Assembly: GCF_900110835.1 (NCBI RefSeq)
Contig: NZ_FOJG01000003.1
Coordinates: 62,001-126,000 of the forward strand
Source: Chitinophaga arvensicola
GTDB taxonomy: Bacteria > Bacteroidota > Bacteroidia > Chitinophagales > Chitinophagaceae
Reading direction: 5' to 3'
DNA: 64,000 nucleotides
A model generated the notes under the pieces. That model was not told where the DNA came from, did no database searches, and saw only the letters and a list, made by a program, of their open reading frames with translations. Below, in pieces: positions 1 through 8,758 of this stretch; the stretch's first letter is position 1, and each line of letters starts with the position of its first letter. The position numbers and the translations under genes are program-made.

Positions 1-587
1 GTAGCCGTGAGCGTTACTTCACTGTTGGCATCTACCTGTCCCCAGATAGCGGTGATAGGCGTAAAATTTTGTAACGGTCCTTTCTGCCCCTCGTATTCGC
101 CGCCCACCAGGGTGAGGTGTACGCCAGGCTGTTGGGATACCGGTGGCATTTCAGCACCTTTAATATACTGGTACCACGGTGCTTCTGCTTTATGTGCAGC
201 GGGTACGTTGAACCACAATTGCAGCAACTCGTAATTACCCCCGTTTTTCAGAAATTCTTCTGACGGACCTTCACTATGAAGAATGCCTTTGCCTGCAAAC
301 ATCCACTGTACATCTCCTGCGGTAACGGTCATGGCGTTGCCGGCGTTATCGCGGTGATAGCCCTGGCCCTGCAGCATAAAGGTAACCGGTGCAAAGCCAC
401 GGTGCGGATGCGGATGGAGCCTGTCTTCCGGCGACCCTGCCGGGAAATATTTAGCCGGCATATGGTGCAACACGATAAAAGGATTGGCAAACCGGAACTG
501 CGTGGTGGGCAAAGATTGCCGCACTACCTCGGTATCGGTAATGTGTTTTTCACGTCCTTCCAGCACGTGCAATATTTTCTTCTCCAT
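1..587 (-). CDS. Pirin family protein (3' part beyond window edge)
   Basis: Cupin-fold pirin; bacterial members are metal-binding proteins, some with quercetinase activity, and the exact role here is unknown. The reading frame starts with ATG at 587 and stays open to base 1, so about 195 residues of the N-terminal part are visible. The pirin motif HPHRGFAPVTFMLQG begins at residue 60, and HSEGPSEE follows near residue 104. By analogy with human pirin, His60, His62, His104 and Glu106 would bind the metal. The 3' end is missing only because the window ends. The ATG lies 12 bases from the stop of the next minus-strand gene upstream. Family call is firm; substrate is not. Confidence 0.93.
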   Translation of the reverse strand, partial: MEKKILHVLEGREKHITDTEVVRQSLPTTQFRFANPFIVLHHMPAKYFPAGSPEDRLHPHPHRGFAPVTFMLQGQGYHRDNAGNAMTVTAGDVQWMFAGKGILHSEGPSEEFLKNGGNYELLQLWFNVPAAHKAEAPWYQYIKGAEMPPVSQQPGVHLTLVGGEYEGQKGPLQNFTPITAIWGQVDANSEVTLTA

Positions 588-599
588 AAAAAAAATGAT

Positions 600-1889
600 T
601 TATCGGATCAGTTTCAACCGGGCTTTTTCCACGGAACTACGGAACATTTTCAGGATCAGCACCTCATAATTTTCGATGATGATCACCTCTCCTTCCCTTG
701 GGATATTTCCGTGGATATAATTGATTAAACCGGAAAGGGTTTCATAATGTTCACTTTCAGGCAGCGGGTAGGGTAATAATTCATTGATATCTGCCAGGAA
801 TTCGTGTGCATCTACAATGAAATTATCATCTTTCTGTTCCACGATCGGGGATTCGTGGTCGTGTTCGTCCTGGATATCTCCCACCAGTTCTTCCAGGATA
901 TCTTCCATGGTAACGATACCTTCTGTATCGCCAAACTCGTTGGTAACAACGGCCATTTGCAGGCGTTGTCCCTGGAAAGTACGCAGCAGGTCCTTTATTT
1001 TCATACTGTCCGGTACATAAAATACCGGTTTCATAATGTCTTTGATATTGTGCAGGGTCTTTTCGTGCATGCCCTTTACCACATCCTTGGTGTATACCAC
1101 GCCTTTCAGCTCATCGAGCGAACCGCTGGACACGGGATAACGGGAGTAGCCATCTTTGATCACCTGGTCTATCAGCTCTTCCAGCGGCAGGTTGATATCG
1201 AGGGAAGAAATATCTTTCCGGTGCGTGAGGATCTCCTTCACGCGGCTGTCGTCAAATTCAAATACATTCTGGATCAGCTCCCGTTCTGTTTCTTCGATAG
1301 CGCCGCCTTCCTGGCTTTCGGAGATGATCAGTTTGAGTTCTTCTTCTGAGTGAATCTCAGATTCCCCGGCGGGTGTAATCCCGATCAGTCGCAGGATACT
1401 GTTGGCCAGGCCATTGAGCAACCAGATAAACGGCCGGAAGATCACGAAGAGCGCCCGCAGCGGGATGGCTACGGCCAGCGTGGTAGGTAACGGTTTGCGG
1501 ATGGCCATGGATTTGGGGGCCAGTTCTCCGAAAACGATATGCAAAATGGTAATAATCGTAAATGCTACCGCCACTGCGATCACATGTACAGCGGCGGGTG
1601 CAAGGCTGATACCCAGCGGTGCCATGATCTGTAATACGATGGAAGTCATCACGGACTCACCCACCCAGCCAAGGCCCAGTGAGGCCAGGGTAATGCCCAG
1701 CTGTGTGGCGGCCAGGTAACCATCGAGGTTACTCAGAATGCTCTTAGCCGCTGCAGTGGCTCTTTTACCAGCCACGCCTCCTTTACTGTTGATTTGAGAA
1801 GAACGTACTTTAACAATGGCAAATTCTGCCGCAACAAAGAATCCGTTTAATAGCACTAAAATAATTGTCCAGAAGAGTTGCCAAAGCAT
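600..1889 (-). CDS. CNNM/CorC (HlyC/TlyC) family transmembrane protein with CBS domains
   Basis: Inner-membrane protein of the family formerly called haemolysin C, now linked to Mg2+/Co2+ homeostasis. The 429 residues show the standard order: DUF21/CNNM membrane part with several hydrophobic helices (about 1-180, including FGELAPKSMAIRKP), a CBS pair (about 215-335, with VVYTKDVV and EFGDTEGIVTMEDILEELVGDI) and a C-terminal CorC_HlyC domain (about 345-425). The length is normal and no catalytic defect is seen. It ends 12 bases before the pirin start and could be co-transcribed with it. Whether this member moves ions is inference from the family. Confidence 0.93.
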   Translation of the reverse strand: MLWQLFWTIILVLLNGFFVAAEFAIVKVRSSQINSKGGVAGKRATAAAKSILSNLDGYLAATQLGITLASLGLGWVGESVMTSIVLQIMAPLGISLAPAAVHVIAVAVAFTIITILHIVFGELAPKSMAIRKPLPTTLAVAIPLRALFVIFRPFIWLLNGLANSILRLIGITPAGESEIHSEEELKLIISESQEGGAIEETERELIQNVFEFDDSRVKEILTHRKDISSLDINLPLEELIDQVIKDGYSRYPVSSGSLDELKGVVYTKDVVKGMHEKTLHNIKDIMKPVFYVPDSMKIKDLLRTFQGQRLQMAVVTNEFGDTEGIVTMEDILEELVGDIQDEHDHESPIVEQKDDNFIVDAHEFLADINELLPYPLPESEHYETLSGLINYIHGNIPREGEVIIIENYEVLILKMFRSSVEKARLKLIR

Positions 1890-2155
1890 GTAGTTGGTAA
1901 ATTGGTTCGCAACCCCAAATATAGGTAAATCAATTTTTATACGTTCGGGTATTTTGAAGAACGCGGCATTATGGATTAAATAATATTATATATAGAGAGA
2001 TGAATACCGGTTTAGCGACCAGGTTGTGGCGACCTTATCCCGGGCTTCCAATGGTCATCTGTTCTTCTTTTTTAACTGATTTTTTACACGACAGTCTACT
2101 TATTTCATAGAGTTTATGTATTTTGTGAAGAATTAAGGCTGGCACATTATAAAAA

Positions 2156-3124
2156 ATGGAGAAACAACTTACTACCCTTGCTGCTACAGCAGCTACGACC
2201 ACGAACAACACCAAGGCTTCCACGCCATCTGCAGGTAACAATACTGCACCGGATAAAAAGCAACGCTGGCTCTATGGTATAGCGGGTATCCTGTTATTGG
2301 GGATTATCCTGGGTGTATCCTGGTGGCAATCGCCGGATTTCCGCACCTATGTGGAAGATGTTCCCCCTACTTTTTATTATTTCCTGATAGCCGGATTTAT
2401 TTTTGCGATGATCGACGGCGCCATAGGCATGTCTTATGGTATTACCTCTACTACTTTTTCCCTGTCGATGGGTATTCCGCCTGCTTCGGCGAGTACTGCG
2501 GTGCACATTTCCGAGATCCTGAGCTGTGGTATTGCAGGCTGGATGCACCTCCGGATGGGCAATGTCAATAAAAAATTATTCAAGCTGCTGATATTACCGG
2601 GTATTGCCGGTGCGGTGATAGGTGCTTACCTGTTGTCGTCGCTGGAACATTACTCCCAGTATACCAAGCCGGTTGTATCCCTGTATACACTGATCCTGGG
2701 TACGGTGATCCTGATGCGCGCTATCAATGCACGCCGTCAGAAACATGTAACCAAGAAGATCAAAAGAATAGGCCTGCTGGGCTTTGGCGGCGGATTTATA
2801 GACGCCATCGGTGGTGGCGGCTGGGGTTCCATCGTATTATCTTCCCTGATTGCAGGTGGCAGACATCCCCGTTTTTCCCTGGGCACGGTAAAGGCTACCC
2901 GCTTTTTTATTGCCATGCTCAGCTCTCTCACTTTCGTGACCGTATTGTATCATGTACACTGGGACGCCGTACTGGGTCTGGTGATAGGCAGTGCGATCGC
3001 ATCTCCCATTGCGGCTAAAGTATCCAACAAAATTTCTGCAAAAACAATTATGGTGGCAGTAGCGGTGATTGTGATCCTGGCGAGTACGAGGAGTATCTAT
3101 ATGTTCGTGCTGAAAATCATATAG
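2156..3124 (+). CDS. TauE/SafE-type sulfite/organosulfonate permease family protein
   Basis: Integral membrane protein of the TSUP (TauE/SafE) family, whose members export or import sulfur-containing or carboxylated anions. 322 residues: a low-complexity Thr/Ala/Asn-rich cytoplasmic N-terminus (about 1-38), then roughly eight hydrophobic segments. Family hallmarks are the paired glycine-rich repeats, GAIGMSYGITSTTFSLSMG near residue 88 and GGGFIDAIGGGGWGSIVLSSL near residue 218. It stands alone on the plus strand, divergent from the CorC gene and convergent with the BOF gene. Substrate cannot be told from sequence. Confidence 0.88.
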   Translation: MEKQLTTLAATAATTTNNTKASTPSAGNNTAPDKKQRWLYGIAGILLLGIILGVSWWQSPDFRTYVEDVPPTFYYFLIAGFIFAMIDGAIGMSYGITSTTFSLSMGIPPASASTAVHISEILSCGIAGWMHLRMGNVNKKLFKLLILPGIAGAVIGAYLLSSLEHYSQYTKPVVSLYTLILGTVILMRAINARRQKHVTKKIKRIGLLGFGGGFIDAIGGGGWGSIVLSSLIAGGRHPRFSLGTVKATRFFIAMLSSLTFVTVLYHVHWDAVLGLVIGSAIASPIAAKVSNKISAKTIMVAVAVIVILASTRSIYMFVLKII

Positions 3125-3133
3125 GCCTTTCCG

Positions 3134-3460
3134 TTAATCGTTCTTTACGGGCTGACTTACCTTCAGGGTAACCGGCTTATTGATATCGTATTGTACAAGG
3201 GCTTTGATGGTCACTTCTTCACGGTCGGTAAACGGGCGTTGTGGCAGGTACTTCGGATCTATGTCTACCTGTATTTCGGCGGTACGGTCTTCAAAGAGAT
3301 AATTGTTTCCACGCAGCTTTTTGGTCAGGTAACCGGTGATCTTAACCGCAGTGCTGTCGTTTTGCAACTGGCGGGCATTGCGCATTACCTCTCCGATCGT
3401 GTAAGACCGGTCCTGGAAGGCCAGCAAGGGCAGCAACAAACAGAGCATCCAGCTTTTCAT
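3134..3460 (-). CDS. Secreted BOF (bacterial OB-fold) domain protein
   Basis: A 108-residue protein with a short signal peptide (KSWMLCLLLPLLAF) followed by a YgiW/YdeI-like bacterial OB-fold. The diagnostic stretch is ITGYLTKKLRGNNYLFEDRT followed by AEIQVDID, matching the family pattern 'h.G.h......YhFkD..G.I.VdID'. Family members are periplasmic stress-tolerance proteins that bind small cationic ligands. It converges on the TauE gene with only 9 bases between the stops. Function in this organism is unknown. Confidence 0.75.
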   Translation of the reverse strand: MKSWMLCLLLPLLAFQDRSYTIGEVMRNARQLQNDSTAVKITGYLTKKLRGNNYLFEDRTAEIQVDIDPKYLPQRPFTDREEVTIKALVQYDINKPVTLKVSQPVKND

Positions 3461-3559
3461 GATAAATATATTGGTTTGCTAACTTCTCTTAAACAATAAT
3501 CATACTGGATTGTTCACGGATCAGCTACATTGGTTATCTTGTAATTATAAATTTCAGGC

Positions 3560-4771
3560 ATGGGATTTCTCAAAACTTACAGCAGTATGTTCTGGCTGCT
3601 GGCAGGTATTATCTGCGGCAGCATAGCGGGGCTTATCTTTGGCGAACGGGTCACCGTCATCAAACCGGTCGGCGATATTTTTCTGAATCTTTTATTTACC
3701 GCCATTATACCGCTGGTATTTTTTGCCATCTCTTCTGCCATTGCCAGTATTGATGCCGGTCGTAAGCTTGGTCGTATCCTGGGCGTGATGTCACTCGTAT
3801 TTCTCAGCACCATCCTGATCTCCGGCTTCCTGACCATTGTAGCGGTATGGATTTTCCCGGTACACCAGAGCGTAACGTTATCGCATGATGTAAACCTTGA
3901 ACAGCCGGGCAACTGGGGCGAACAATTAGTGCGGCTCCTCACGGTGAATGAATTCTATGAATTGCTGTCGCGCAAAAATATGTTGCCTTTTATCATCTTC
4001 TCCGGCCTGGTGGGTTTTGCCGCCATGCGCACGGGCGAAGCCGGTGCTGCATTCCGGCGTTTCCTGCAATCAGGTAATGAAGTGATGAAAGATATACTCA
4101 CGCTGATCATGAAGCTGGGGCCGGTAGGACTTGGCGCCTACTTTGCTTACCAGGTGGGCACCGTAGGGCCGCAATTATTCGGCACCTACGCGCACTCCCT
4201 GGGTATCTATTATGGTTTCGGGACATTTTATTTTATTGTTGGCTTCAGTGCTTACGCCTTTATAGCGGGCGGCTTCGGCGGTGTAAAAACTTTCTGGAAA
4301 TATAATATCGTACCTACGCTAACGGCTGTTGGCACCGGCAGCAGTATTGCCACTATACCCGCCAACCTGGAAGCGGTGGGCAAGATGGGCGTTCCTGCCG
4401 AAATAGGTAATGTGGTGGTGCCACTTGGCGCTACTTTGCATAAAGACGGTTCCAGCATTTCTTCCATTATCAAAATGGCAGTGGTATTTGCCATGTTTGG
4501 TAAGGGGTTCGACAGCACCTCCGTGATTGTAATGGCATTAGGCGTTACCGTTATAGCCAGTATTGTGGAAGGCGGTATTCCCAATGGCGGATACATTGGC
4601 GAACTGCTGGTGATGAGCATTTACGGCTTCCCGGTGGAAGCGCTCCCGCCGCTGATGATCATCGGCACACTCGTAGATCCGCTGGCCACGATCCTCAATG
4701 CAACGGGAGACAACGTAGCTGCTATGCTGACAACACGTTTTCTGCGTGGGCGTGCACCGGCAGCTGCTTAA
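3560..4771 (+). CDS. Dicarboxylate/amino acid:cation symporter (DAACS/SLC1 family)
   Basis: 403-residue secondary transporter related to GltP/DctA, taking up glutamate, aspartate or C4-dicarboxylates with H+ or Na+. Visible hallmarks are the serine-rich re-entrant segment GTGSSIATIPANLEAVGKMG and the following VVPLGATLHKDGSSISSI, which corresponds to the family's PLGATxNMDG motif. Here the usual Asn-Met is replaced by His-Lys, an unusual variant of a cation/substrate-binding element that may alter ion coupling. Multiple hydrophobic helices span the protein. The last 50 bases overlap the end of the convergent gene at 4722. Confidence 0.88.
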   Translation: MGFLKTYSSMFWLLAGIICGSIAGLIFGERVTVIKPVGDIFLNLLFTAIIPLVFFAISSAIASIDAGRKLGRILGVMSLVFLSTILISGFLTIVAVWIFPVHQSVTLSHDVNLEQPGNWGEQLVRLLTVNEFYELLSRKNMLPFIIFSGLVGFAAMRTGEAGAAFRRFLQSGNEVMKDILTLIMKLGPVGLGAYFAYQVGTVGPQLFGTYAHSLGIYYGFGTFYFIVGFSAYAFIAGGFGGVKTFWKYNIVPTLTAVGTGSSIATIPANLEAVGKMGVPAEIGNVVVPLGATLHKDGSSISSIIKMAVVFAMFGKGFDSTSVIVMALGVTVIASIVEGGIPNGGYIGELLVMSIYGFPVEALPPLMIIGTLVDPLATILNATGDNVAAMLTTRFLRGRAPAAA

Positions 4772-5900
4772 AGGCCTGTTCCAGGTCGGCCAGCAGATCG
4801 CCCGTTTCTTCGAGTCCTACCGACAAACGGATCAGGCTATCACTCACACCTGCAGCCTTTCTCTTTTCAGCCGGGATAGACTTATGCGTCATTTCAGCCG
4901 GGTGGCACAATAAACTCTTGATACCGCCCAGGCTTTCTGCCAGTTTAAAATAATGGGTGCTGGTTACAAAAGCCGTTGCTGCTGCTTTGGTATCATCTTT
5001 CAATGTAAAAGAAATGATGCCACCAAATCCTTTACTCTGCTGCTTTGCCAGCTCATGGCCCGGATGGGAAGGCAGGCCCGGATAAAATACTTTCGCTACT
5101 GCAGGATGTTGCGCCAGGTATTCTGCCAGCGCCTGCGCATTGATACCATGCTGTTTCACGCGCAGGTGCAGGGTTTCCACACCACGGATCAACAGGAAGC
5201 TATCGAAAGGAGAAAGAATCGCCCCGCAGGCATTCTGATAAAATTTAATCTCCTCTCCCAGTTGCTGGGTTTTGGATACTACTATACCGGCGATCAGGTC
5301 ACTATGTCCGCCAAGATATTTGGTAGCACTATGTATCACCAGGTCGGCGCCCAGTGCCAGCGGCTGTTGCAGTACCGGAGTAGCGAAGGTATTATCTACA
5401 CAGAAGAGACAATTATGCGCCTTTGCAATGCGGCCGATGGCGGCGATGTCTGAAATTTTCAGCGTGGGATTGGTCGGCGTTTCCAGCCAGATGAGGCGGG
5501 TAGCGGGTGTGATGGCATTGAATACCGCCTGTGTATCTGCAGTATCTACGTAATTTACTTTGATTCCAAACTTCTCGTATACTTTATTGAAGAGACGGAA
5601 AGCACCGCCATAAATATCATCTACGGCTACAATTTCATCGCCTGATTTCAGCAACTTGATGACCGCATCAATAGCGGCGAGACCGCTGGCAAAGGCTGAT
5701 GCAGTGGCGCCGCCTTCCAGTTTGGCGATAATCTTTTCTGCAGTTTCACGGGTAGGATTATTGGATCGTGCATAGTCGTATCCCTTGTTAACACCGGGTG
5801 CTTCCTGCACAAAAGTAGAGGTCTGGTAAATAGGTACTGCAATGGCGCCTGTTTGCGGGTCTACCGGAATAGAGTGGATCAGTTCAGTGATAGTGCTCAT
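4722..5900 (-). CDS. metB: Cystathionine gamma-synthase-type PLP enzyme of the Cys/Met metabolism family
   Basis: PLP-dependent trans-sulfuration enzyme of 392 residues. It carries IHSATKYLGGHSDLIAG with the Schiff-base lysine, the cofactor-contacting YDYARSNNPTRETAE, and IWLETPTNPTLK. In methionine synthesis it would join an activated homoserine to cysteine; cystathionine beta- or gamma-lyase activity cannot be excluded because the subfamilies are very similar. The SAM riboswitch in its leader favours a methionine-biosynthetic role. It is monocistronic here and its last 50 bases overlap the convergent symporter gene, so both 3' ends are antisense to each other. Confidence 0.85.
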   Translation of the reverse strand: MSTITELIHSIPVDPQTGAIAVPIYQTSTFVQEAPGVNKGYDYARSNNPTRETAEKIIAKLEGGATASAFASGLAAIDAVIKLLKSGDEIVAVDDIYGGAFRLFNKVYEKFGIKVNYVDTADTQAVFNAITPATRLIWLETPTNPTLKISDIAAIGRIAKAHNCLFCVDNTFATPVLQQPLALGADLVIHSATKYLGGHSDLIAGIVVSKTQQLGEEIKFYQNACGAILSPFDSFLLIRGVETLHLRVKQHGINAQALAEYLAQHPAVAKVFYPGLPSHPGHELAKQQSKGFGGIISFTLKDDTKAAATAFVTSTHYFKLAESLGGIKSLLCHPAEMTHKSIPAEKRKAAGVSDSLIRLSVGLEETGDLLADLEQAFKQLPVHAHAENVLSA

Positions 5901-5983
5901 CTTAGTTTTTGATTTTTAGTTTGATGAATATTGATTAAACAGGTTCATTAAACGGGCATATCAAAAAGGAGTGAGCATAAAAA

Positions 5984-6011
5984 AAACTCACCTGGGAGCC
6001 AGATGAGTTTT
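5984..6011 (-). terminator. Intrinsic terminator of the SAM riboswitch leader
   Basis: On the minus strand AACTCATCTGG pairs with CCAGGTGAGTT (one G-U pair) around a three-base loop and is followed by a run of T. It lies between the aptamer and the metB start codon, so it fits the expression platform of a transcription-attenuating SAM-I riboswitch: formed when SAM is bound, disrupted when SAM is scarce. Confidence 0.8.
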
Positions 6012-6055
6012 CTAATTATTTGGAAGAATAATGTATAGTAAAACTAATGATCTGA

Positions 6056-6165
6056 CTTATCTTTCCTGGTTCGTAAACCGGGATGGATGCAGCACCTTTC
6101 ACTGTTTGCACAGTGATGGTTGCTAAGGTATCGTCGGGCCATGTCCCTCCTCCTTTCTTGATAAG
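6056..6165 (-). ncRNA. SAM-I riboswitch (S-box leader)
   Basis: The minus strand reads CTTATCAAGAAAGGAGGAGG, then GACATGGCCCGACGATACC and TTAGCAACC, followed by a hairpin (ATCACTGTGCAAACAGTG), AAGGTGCTGCATCC and a closing CTTTCC...GATAAG strand. These are the conserved S-box elements: P1 closing helix (CTTATC/GATAAG), GGAGGGA internal loop, GGCCCGA kink-turn region and the GCAACC and GGTGC(T)-A-TCC core. It precedes a terminator and the cystathionine gamma-synthase gene, so it should switch that gene off when S-adenosylmethionine is plentiful. Confidence 0.95.
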
Positions 6166-6183
6166 CTATTTAAAGAACTGGTG

Positions 6184-6213
6184 CAAAGATACAGCAGAAA
6201 AATTAACTACCAA
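6184..6213 (-). promoter_or_regulatory. Bacteroidota-type promoter for the riboswitch-metB transcript
   Basis: On the minus strand TTG (6213-6211) is followed after 19 bases by TATCTTTG (6191-6184). This matches the Bacteroidota housekeeping promoter (TTG, about 19 bases, TAnnTTTG). Transcription would start near 6177, about 12 bases before the aptamer. Confidence 0.8.
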
Positions 6214-6223
6214 ATTTATTTTC

Positions 6224-6238
6224 CTACTAATTTAGTAG
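6224..6238. promoter_or_regulatory. Inverted repeat just upstream of the metB promoter
   Basis: CTACTAA-T-TTAGTAG is a perfect 7+7 inverted repeat about one helical turn upstream of the -33 TTG of the metB promoter and directly after the stop of the epimerase gene. Position and symmetry suggest a binding site for a dimeric regulator, possibly of sulfur metabolism. The regulator is not in the window. Confidence 0.45.
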
Positions 6239-6239
6239 A

Positions 6240-7172
6240 CTACTGTTTTGCGAGTGTTAAACGGATGCCTTCTTCGTAAGAAGTTGGTTTCACGTTGAAG
6301 TGTTTTTCAAATTTAGAAGAATCGAGAATATATGGGTGATTATTTTGGTACAGCATTTCCTTAATTTCCCGGATGGTAGGATCAAACAATCCGGAAAGTG
6401 TGAGCATAAAACTGCCCAGCTTCATATACTTTGGTTTTACGCCCATTTGTGTGGCAATCAGTTCGATGTATCCTTTCCCATCAGGGGCCGGGTTGCTGGT
6501 GGGCAGGTGCCATACCTGGTTCCAGGAACTATCGTCCTGCGACAGCAGGTACAAGCCTTTGGCGGCATCGGGTGTAAACGTATAGCTATGTGTCTGGTCA
6601 TCTCTTCCCAGCCACATGGCGGTGCTGTTGCTTTTGAATTTATCGATGATGAGCAGGTTGAGGAAACCGGTTTTATCAGCGCCGGGGCCGTAGAAATCTG
6701 CTGCGCGCGCAATGGTGGCGGTGAGCTGGCCAGCCTTTACCTCGTTCATCAGTTGGGTGGCAATGGCGGCGCGTATCGTGCCTTTTTTGCTGGAAGACTG
6801 ATAAGGTGTATCTTCTTTCATCGGCCCGTTTACTAACCCGTAGGAATATACGTTATCGAAGAAGATGAGTTTTGCACCGGCTTCCTTGCACGCGTTGATC
6901 ACATTGGTCATGATCTTTGGCCATGCGTCTGACCATATTTTGATATTATATTTTAAACCGGCAGTGAGAAATACCACGCTGCTTCCTTTTACAGCGTTCT
7001 TTGTTTGCGTTGGATCCGTGATATCGGCCGCTACCAGGTCAGTAATGCCTGCAACGGATTTGGGCGCACGGCTCACAAGACGAACCTTTTTACCTTTACT
7101 TGTTAGTTCTGCAGCCAGTTCGTTGGCAATGATACCTCCCGCACCGAGGATAGTATATAAAGAGTCTGACAT
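6240..7172 (-). CDS. NAD(P)-dependent epimerase/dehydratase (extended SDR) family protein
   Basis: Rossmann-fold protein. I chose the ATG at 7172 (MSDSLYTILGAGG) over the upstream ATG at 7211 because the nucleotide-binding strand begins right after it, giving 310 residues. The glycine motif is LGAGGIIANELAAEL; an SDR-like segment IFFDNVYSYGLVNGPMKED follows near residue 105. Relatives include atypical SDR/NmrA-like NAD-dependent epimerases acting on unknown sugars or quinones. It sits between the metB control region and a DUF218 gene, with a gap of 54 bases to the latter. Confidence 0.8.
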   Translation of the reverse strand: MSDSLYTILGAGGIIANELAAELTSKGKKVRLVSRAPKSVAGITDLVAADITDPTQTKNAVKGSSVVFLTAGLKYNIKIWSDAWPKIMTNVINACKEAGAKLIFFDNVYSYGLVNGPMKEDTPYQSSSKKGTIRAAIATQLMNEVKAGQLTATIARAADFYGPGADKTGFLNLLIIDKFKSNSTAMWLGRDDQTHSYTFTPDAAKGLYLLSQDDSSWNQVWHLPTSNPAPDGKGYIELIATQMGVKPKYMKLGSFMLTLSGLFDPTIREIKEMLYQNNHPYILDSSKFEKHFNVKPTSYEEGIRLTLAKQ

Positions 7173-7226
7173 AAAATCAATTGATGTGTTATAGGATAGA
7201 CGATTCAACAAATGAAATATTGTATA

Positions 7227-8471
7227 TCAGGGATCCAGCGGATCAAAAACATTTACCTGCAGGGAAAGCGGATCGGGCATAAACGACAAAAAGTAAAGAT
7301 CCGTCTGTTTAATATCTGCCGCAGGCATATATCCCAGCTCTGTGGTACAACGTTGTTTAAACATAGGGCTGTTGACATACGCCAGGTGCATCACATCAGA
7401 TACGCACATCATTCTTTTGCTCACCGGTATACCACTCCGCCACACCATGCGTACGGCATTGCGTACGTTTGTGGTAGTATGACGGGCATAAGGATCGATC
7501 ATTACCGCTGCTGCGGGTATATTTAACACCTCTACCAGGTACCGTTTCATTTCTACAGCTTCTGAATATTTGGTACCTACGGGTCTTACATGGCCGCCAG
7601 ACACGATAATAAAGGGCGCCATGCCTTTATGATATAGTTCTGCACCGGTACGGCAGCGGCTTTTACCACTTTCGCTGATGGTTTCTGTGCCGGAAGGACT
7701 GGCACCCAGGATAAGCATGGCGGTGTAAGGATATTTATCCCAATCGGTTTTTTTTATTTGTTTGTATGCCGCTTCATTGGTAACGGATAGTGGTTCATAC
7801 CGGCCGGCTTCATCGCGGCGGTTCAGCGCCAGTAAACCGAGTGCGGTATGCAGCGAAGGCTGGAAAAACAGATCCGGCTTCCCCTCTCCTGCCTGCTTCA
7901 TGATGCGGAGCACTGCCGTGCGATATGCGGGGGCGCCTACATAGAATAAAGCAGAATCGATGACGGGGTAACGGAGTCCTTTTCCGGTCGTATAGGCATT
8001 CAGGATATAGTTCACGCCATCTGCCGCATCTTTCCAGGCCATTTGCAGCAATATTTCATCCGTTTTAGCTGCATACAATTGAAACAGGCCGCTACGGCGC
8101 ATTTCATCGATCAGCCGGGACATTTCCTTTGGATACTGCTGCCCTAAAGCGCGTAAACGGCTCCCCGCTTCACTGATGGTGCCTTCGGAAAAAAGCAACG
8201 GTGCTGCCAGATCACCGCTACTCACGGGATGGGTTACACGTTGCTGGTATTCCTCCCGGAGATTATTCAGGCTGCTGTCTTTCTCCAGCAGCCGGGGCAA
8301 GCCAGGCAAGCGCTCCAGCAGTGTAAACAGGTAGAAGACCCGGTTCTGCAACACACTGGGACCGTTTATAAATTTGTAATGCGGATCAGGCCATGCCGAC
8401 TGGCAATAAGTATATGGCAATAAAACCAGGAGCAGCAGACCGGTCAGGAAAACTTTTTTCAAATAATGCAT
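7227..8471 (-). CDS. Exported DUF218 (YdcF/SanA/ElyC-like) domain protein
   Basis: Start placed at 8471 (MHYLKKVFLTGLLLLVLLPYTYC), which begins a clear signal peptide; an upstream ATG adds seven residues. The N-terminal half is helical and uncharacterised. The C-terminal half is a DUF218 domain: AMLILGASPSG, a conserved arginine stretch, APFIIVSGGHVRPVGTKYSEAVEMKRYLVE, then MIDPYARHTTTNVRNAVRMV. The family includes ElyC/SanA, linked to envelope carrier-lipid and peptidoglycan physiology. The exported location and long N-terminal extension differ from the short E. coli proteins. No operon partner is evident. Confidence 0.8.
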   Translation of the reverse strand: MHYLKKVFLTGLLLLVLLPYTYCQSAWPDPHYKFINGPSVLQNRVFYLFTLLERLPGLPRLLEKDSSLNNLREEYQQRVTHPVSSGDLAAPLLFSEGTISEAGSRLRALGQQYPKEMSRLIDEMRRSGLFQLYAAKTDEILLQMAWKDAADGVNYILNAYTTGKGLRYPVIDSALFYVGAPAYRTAVLRIMKQAGEGKPDLFFQPSLHTALGLLALNRRDEAGRYEPLSVTNEAAYKQIKKTDWDKYPYTAMLILGASPSGTETISESGKSRCRTGAELYHKGMAPFIIVSGGHVRPVGTKYSEAVEMKRYLVEVLNIPAAAVMIDPYARHTTTNVRNAVRMVWRSGIPVSKRMMCVSDVMHLAYVNSPMFKQRCTTELGYMPAADIKQTDLYFLSFMPDPLSLQVNVFDPLDP

Positions 8472-8758
8472 CAAGCGGGTATTACGTAACAATAATACAA
8501 AAGGAAGCGGAACTTTGATGGCTTCCCTAAAACATAATAAACATTTTATATATCGGAGGACTTTTTGGGTATTCTGAATCGATATGAAAGTTTTAATAAG
8601 TAAAAATATATAATGTATAAATTAAGTGCATACATAGCCTACTCAGCAGAAAATATATACCTATACTTTTTGTTTTTGATTGATTATCTATTAGTTATGG
8701 AAAAGAAAAACATCTATTTTCGCCGCTGTTCCGCCAATATCCCAATTATTTGTAACCA

